DNA of 7,632 nucleotides from an uncultured Solirubrobacterales bacterium (GTDB taxonomy: Bacteria > Actinomycetota > Thermoleophilia > Solirubrobacterales > Solirubrobacteraceae). The notes under the pieces were generated by a model that worked only from the letters and a program-made list of their open reading frames with translations, had not been told where the DNA came from and searched no databases. Every line of letters begins with the position of its first letter. Positions within the stretch are counted from its first letter, which is position 1. Location: positions 1 through 7,632 of the forward strand of contig CAIKSH010000347.1 in NCBI GenBank assembly GCA_903830015.1, given 5' to 3'. The position numbers and the translations under genes were made by a program. Below, in pieces: positions 5,419 to 7,632 of this stretch.

Positions 5419-6315
5419 GTGAGCGAGCCCGGGGGTGGTGGGGAGCTGCTCGCCGGCCGGGTGCAGGAGCGCCGGTCGCAGATCGTTCTCGGGATCGACC
5501 CGGATCCGGCGAAGCTCTGGCCGGGTGTGGTGGAGGCTTCCGGCGTCGCCGCCACCGCGGCCGCAGCGGTCGCGGCCCACTGCCTGGCCCTGATCGAGGC
5601 GGCCGGCCCGGCCTGCGTGGCGGTGAAGCCCCAGCTGGCCTGCTTCGAGCGGCTGGGTGCCCCGGGCCGGGAGGCGCTGGGCGAGGTGTGCGAAGCCGCC
5701 CGTGATGCCGGCCTGCTGGTGATCGCCGACGGAAAGCGGGGGGACATCGACGTCAGTGCCGCGGCCTACGCGGCCTCCCTGTTCGGGGGCTTCGACACCC
5801 CGTACGGCCATGTCGCGGGCCTGGGCGCCGACGCGGCCACCGTCAACCCCTACATGGGGGTTGACACGCTCGAGTCCTTCCTGTCCACCTCCCGGCCGGC
5901 CGGGGCCGGCCTCTTCGTCCTCGTGCGCACCTCGAACCCCGGAGCCGCCGACTTCGAGGATCTCCCCACCGGCGACGGGGCGCTCTGGGAGCGGATCGCC
6001 TCCGCGGTCGACCGGCTCGGGCAGGTCAGCGGCGGGCTCTCCGACGTAGGGGCGGTCGTGGGCGCCACCGCCCCCGAACACCTGGACCGCGCCCGGGAGC
6101 TGATGCCCACCGCGGTCTTCCTCCTGCCTGGCGTGGGGGCCCAGGGCGGCGATGTCGAGCAGCTGGCCCCGGCCTTCGCCCCGGGAAAGGCCGGGGGGCT
6201 GGTCACCGCCTCGCGCTCTATTGCGCAGGCCGGCCAGGAGCGGGGGATCGACCCCGCAGAGGGGGCCCGGGCCGAGGCCGAACGGCTCAGGGAGCTCGCC
6301 TGGTCGCTGGGCTGA
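5419..6315 (+). CDS. pyrF: Orotidine 5'-phosphate decarboxylase, type 2
   Basis: This 298-residue cytosolic enzyme decarboxylates OMP to UMP, the last step of de novo pyrimidine synthesis. The length, near 300, and the motif set fit the longer type 2 subfamily, not the roughly 230-residue E. coli type. LGIDPDP (24-30) begins the barrel, followed by VKPQLACFERLG (69-80). The catalytic DGKRGDID segment (104-111) carries Asp104, Lys106 and Asp109. TVNPYMG (141-147) comes next, then LLPGVGAQGGD (235-245), and SRS (265-267) supplies the likely phosphate-binding Arg266. The GTG start is set by GGAG at 5407-5410. The gene stands alone here, with no other pyr genes adjacent. It is divergent from the 46-residue gene and 76 bases ahead of the LysM gene, and no classical hairpin-plus-U terminator follows it. 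The identification is secure. Confidence 0.96.
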   Translation: MSEPGGGGELLAGRVQERRSQIVLGIDPDPAKLWPGVVEASGVAATAAAAVAAHCLALIEAAGPACVAVKPQLACFERLGAPGREALGEVCEAARDAGLLVIADGKRGDIDVSAAAYAASLFGGFDTPYGHVAGLGADAATVNPYMGVDTLESFLSTSRPAGAGLFVLVRTSNPGAADFEDLPTGDGALWERIASAVDRLGQVSGGLSDVGAVVGATAPEHLDRARELMPTAVFLLPGVGAQGGDVEQLAPAFAPGKAGGLVTASRSIAQAGQERGIDPAEGARAEAERLRELAWSLG

Positions 6316-6320
6316 GGCGG

Positions 6321-6370
6321 CGGTTCGGGGATGTTGCAAGCACGCCTGTCACCTTTGGCCAAGCGAACCG
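6321..6370. promoter_or_regulatory. Inverted repeat around the LysM-gene promoter
   Basis: CGGTTCG at 6321-6327 and CGAACCG at 6364-6370 are exact inverted copies 36 bases apart. The second arm falls in the spacer between the proposed -35 and -10 elements. A perfect palindrome TTGGCCAA (6355-6362) overlaps the -35. Such placement could suit a repressor, but chance is a fair alternative at this base composition. Confidence 0.25.
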
Positions 6371-6383
6371 GCGGGCCTATCCT
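6355..6383 (+). promoter_or_regulatory. Promoter for the LysM-carboxypeptidase operon, near-leaderless
   Basis: TTGGCC at 6355-6360 and TATCCT at 6378-6383 are separated by exactly 17 bases, the optimal sigma-70-type spacing. The GTG start at 6392 begins 8 bases after the -10 hexamer, so the mRNA would start on or within a base or two of it. No Shine-Dalgarno is present, in agreement. This is the best -35/-10 pair seen in the window. Confidence 0.55.
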
Positions 6384-6391
6384 CACGGGCC

Positions 6392-6703
6392 GTGTCGGGT
6401 TCGGGATCAGGATCGCGCTGGCTGGCTCCAGCCGCCCTTCTGGCGGTGGCTCTCGTGGCGCTGCTCATCATCCTCTCGGGGGGCGGTTCGGGGAGCGGGG
6501 GCAACGACCTCCCGGCGACCAGCGAGCCGACGCGGACCGAGGCCAGGCAGTCGGGTCCGAAGGTCTACGTCGTCAAGGAGGGCGACACCCTGTCGGCGAT
6601 CGCCATGGACGCCGGCGTGACCGTCGAGACGCTTCAGCAGCTCAACCCCGACGTGGACGTTCAGGCGCTCCAGCCGGGCCAGCGCCTTCGGTTGCGCCAG
6701 TGA
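6392..6703 (+). CDS. Membrane-anchored LysM domain protein
   Basis: This 103-residue protein has a short Ser/Gly-rich N-terminus, one hydrophobic segment (about 11-29) and a Gly/Ser/Thr-rich linker (30-56). A single LysM domain follows at about 58-102, starting YVVKEGDTLSAIA and ending LQPGQRLRL. LysM domains bind N-acetylglucosamine-containing glycans, so this should be a signal-anchored, surface-exposed peptidoglycan binder. The start GTG 6392 is inferred from the promoter immediately ahead and from the sensible N-terminus; the frame is open further upstream inside pyrF. Its TGA overlaps the GTG of the carboxypeptidase gene by 4 bases, which suggests the two act together on the wall, for instance by localising the enzyme. 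There is no catalytic domain. The hydrophobic segment lacks a clear signal-peptidase site, and the GGGSGSGG that follows looks like a spacer. Confidence 0.85.
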   Translation: MSGSGSGSRWLAPAALLAVALVALLIILSGGGSGSGGNDLPATSEPTRTEARQSGPKVYVVKEGDTLSAIAMDAGVTVETLQQLNPDVDVQALQPGQRLRLRQ

Positions 6704-7632
6704 CCGCCCGGGGGCCGCTCGCGGCCTCCTTCCTGGCGCTGGCGCTCGCCGCCGTATTCGCCTTCCCCGCCCCGGCCTCCGCCGGCTCGCTGGTATCGGC
6801 CCCCTCGGCGATCCTCGTCCAGCCCGACACCGGGGACGTGGTCTACGCCCGCAACGCCTACCAGCGACGGCCCATGGCCTCGACGGCGAAGATGATGACC
6901 GCGCTGGTCGCCGTGGAGAACGCCTCGCTCAGCCGCCGCTTCCGGGTCGTCAACTACCCGGCCCAGCCGGCCGAGTCGCTCGCCGGCCTCAGGCCCGGCG
7001 AGCAGATCACCAACGCCGACCTGCTGAAGGCGCTGATGCTGGCCAGTGCCAACGACGCGGCCGCCACGCTGGCCGTCGGGGTGGCAGGCTCGAACGCCCG
7101 CTTCGTGCGCCTGATGAACCGCCGGGCGAAGAAGGCGGGTCTTCGGTCCACCCGCTTCTCCAATCCTGTCGGGCTCGATGGCCCGCGCGCCTACTCGACC
7201 GCGAGGGACCTCGCCTCACTGGGCCAGCTGGTCCGGGAAGACCCGTACCTGAGGAAGATCGTCGACCGCCCCAAGGCGACGATCCGTTCCGGCTCGCGCT
7301 CGATCACCGTCCTCAACCGGGACATCCTGGTCGCCCAGGTGCCGTGGATCAACGGCATCAAGACCGGTCACACCCAGAAGGCCGGCTACCTGCTCGTCGG
7401 CTCGGGCGAGCGCAACGGCGTGCCGCTGGTGAGCGTGGTGATGGGTACCGCTTCGGAGTCCGCGCGCAACAGCCAGACGCTGGCCCTGATGCGCTACGGG
7501 TTCCCCCGCTACCGCGCGGTGACCGTGGCTCGCAAGGGCCAGGTGGTCGCGAGCGTCCCGATCGCCCTGCAGGGGAGCTCGGTGCCGGTCGCCCCCCGGA
7601 GCACGCTGCGGGTCGTGGCGCGCAAGGGGGAA
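6700..7632 (+). CDS. D-alanyl-D-alanine carboxypeptidase, S11 / PBP5 family (partial, right edge)
   Basis: The first 311 residues are visible and the C-terminus lies beyond the window. A Sec signal peptide occupies about residues 1-28 (hydrophobic 8-22, then ASA before Gly29). The penicillin-binding fold carries the full active-site set: STAK (61-64, nucleophile Ser61 and Lys64), SAN (116-118) and KTG (221-223). NPVGLDG (155-161) and GYLLVGSG (229-236) also match the family. The enzyme removes the terminal D-Ala from pentapeptide stems outside the membrane, limiting cross-linking. Residues from about 275 on begin the small beta-rich C-terminal domain; whether a membrane anchor follows cannot be seen. 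The start is GTG 6700, sharing GTGA with the LysM stop. No separate Shine-Dalgarno is evident, so translation likely depends on coupling. The family call is secure; the exact dac paralogue is not assignable. Confidence 0.93.
   Translation, partial: MTARGPLAASFLALALAAVFAFPAPASAGSLVSAPSAILVQPDTGDVVYARNAYQRRPMASTAKMMTALVAVENASLSRRFRVVNYPAQPAESLAGLRPGEQITNADLLKALMLASANDAAATLAVGVAGSNARFVRLMNRRAKKAGLRSTRFSNPVGLDGPRAYSTARDLASLGQLVREDPYLRKIVDRPKATIRSGSRSITVLNRDILVAQVPWINGIKTGHTQKAGYLLVGSGERNGVPLVSVVMGTASESARNSQTLALMRYGFPRYRAVTVARKGQVVASVPIALQGSSVPVAPRSTLRVVARKGE

Noticed and set aside
5278..6339. 353-codon minus-strand open frame opposite pyrF
   Set aside because: It is compositional shadow with no recognisable motif, while the plus strand carries the complete PyrF active site.
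1..7632. CRISPR array, insertion sequence, toxin-antitoxin, phage or defence genes, tRNA or rRNA
   Set aside because: No regularly spaced repeats, transposase-like frames, terminal inverted repeats or RNA gene signatures were seen. Gene content and composition look like ordinary core chromosome.

Overview
The window reads as chromosomal DNA from a very GC-rich actinobacterium. Strong G/C at third codon positions, frequent GTG starts, four 4-base GTGA gene overlaps, and the look of the two zinc-ribbon proteins, the pilin and the 46-residue membrane protein all suggest Thermoleophilia/Solirubrobacterales. That placement is a judgement from familiarity, not a database match.

Layout. (1) Positions 1-1186, minus strand: two overlapping genes for zinc-ribbon proteins. 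One is cytosolic, with a basic helical stretch and a long Pro/Ala-rich tail. The other is membrane-anchored and runs off the left edge. (2) 1187-1367: divergent intergenic region with short palindromes. (3) 1368-1601: a small Flp-type (type IVb) pilin-like gene with a strong Shine-Dalgarno. (4) 1631-5174: a tight plus-strand operon murI - rph - rdgB - CDF metal transporter, with 4-base overlaps or a 3-base gap between genes. murI has a -10-like hexamer directly before its ATG, as expected of a leaderless transcript. (5) 5171-5311, minus strand: a 46-codon gene for a hairpin-like membrane protein that shares a CTAG stop with the CDF gene. (6) 5419-6315: pyrF, type 2 orotidine 5'-phosphate decarboxylase. 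(7) 6392 to the right edge: a membrane-anchored LysM protein overlapping the start of a secreted D-alanyl-D-alanine carboxypeptidase, which is cut by the window end.

How the genes fit together. MurI supplies D-glutamate for peptidoglycan, and the LysM/carboxypeptidase pair binds and trims that wall. Rph matures tRNA 3' ends and RdgB cleans the nucleotide pool. PyrF makes UMP, which also feeds UDP-activated wall precursors. The CDF transporter exports divalent metal, probably zinc. Most of this is housekeeping. No mobile element, defence system, CRISPR array, tRNA or rRNA was seen. The least ordinary items are the CDF transporter's three tandem C-terminal domains, only the middle one of which keeps the full metal-ligand set, the small lineage-looking proteins, and several apparently leaderless promoters.
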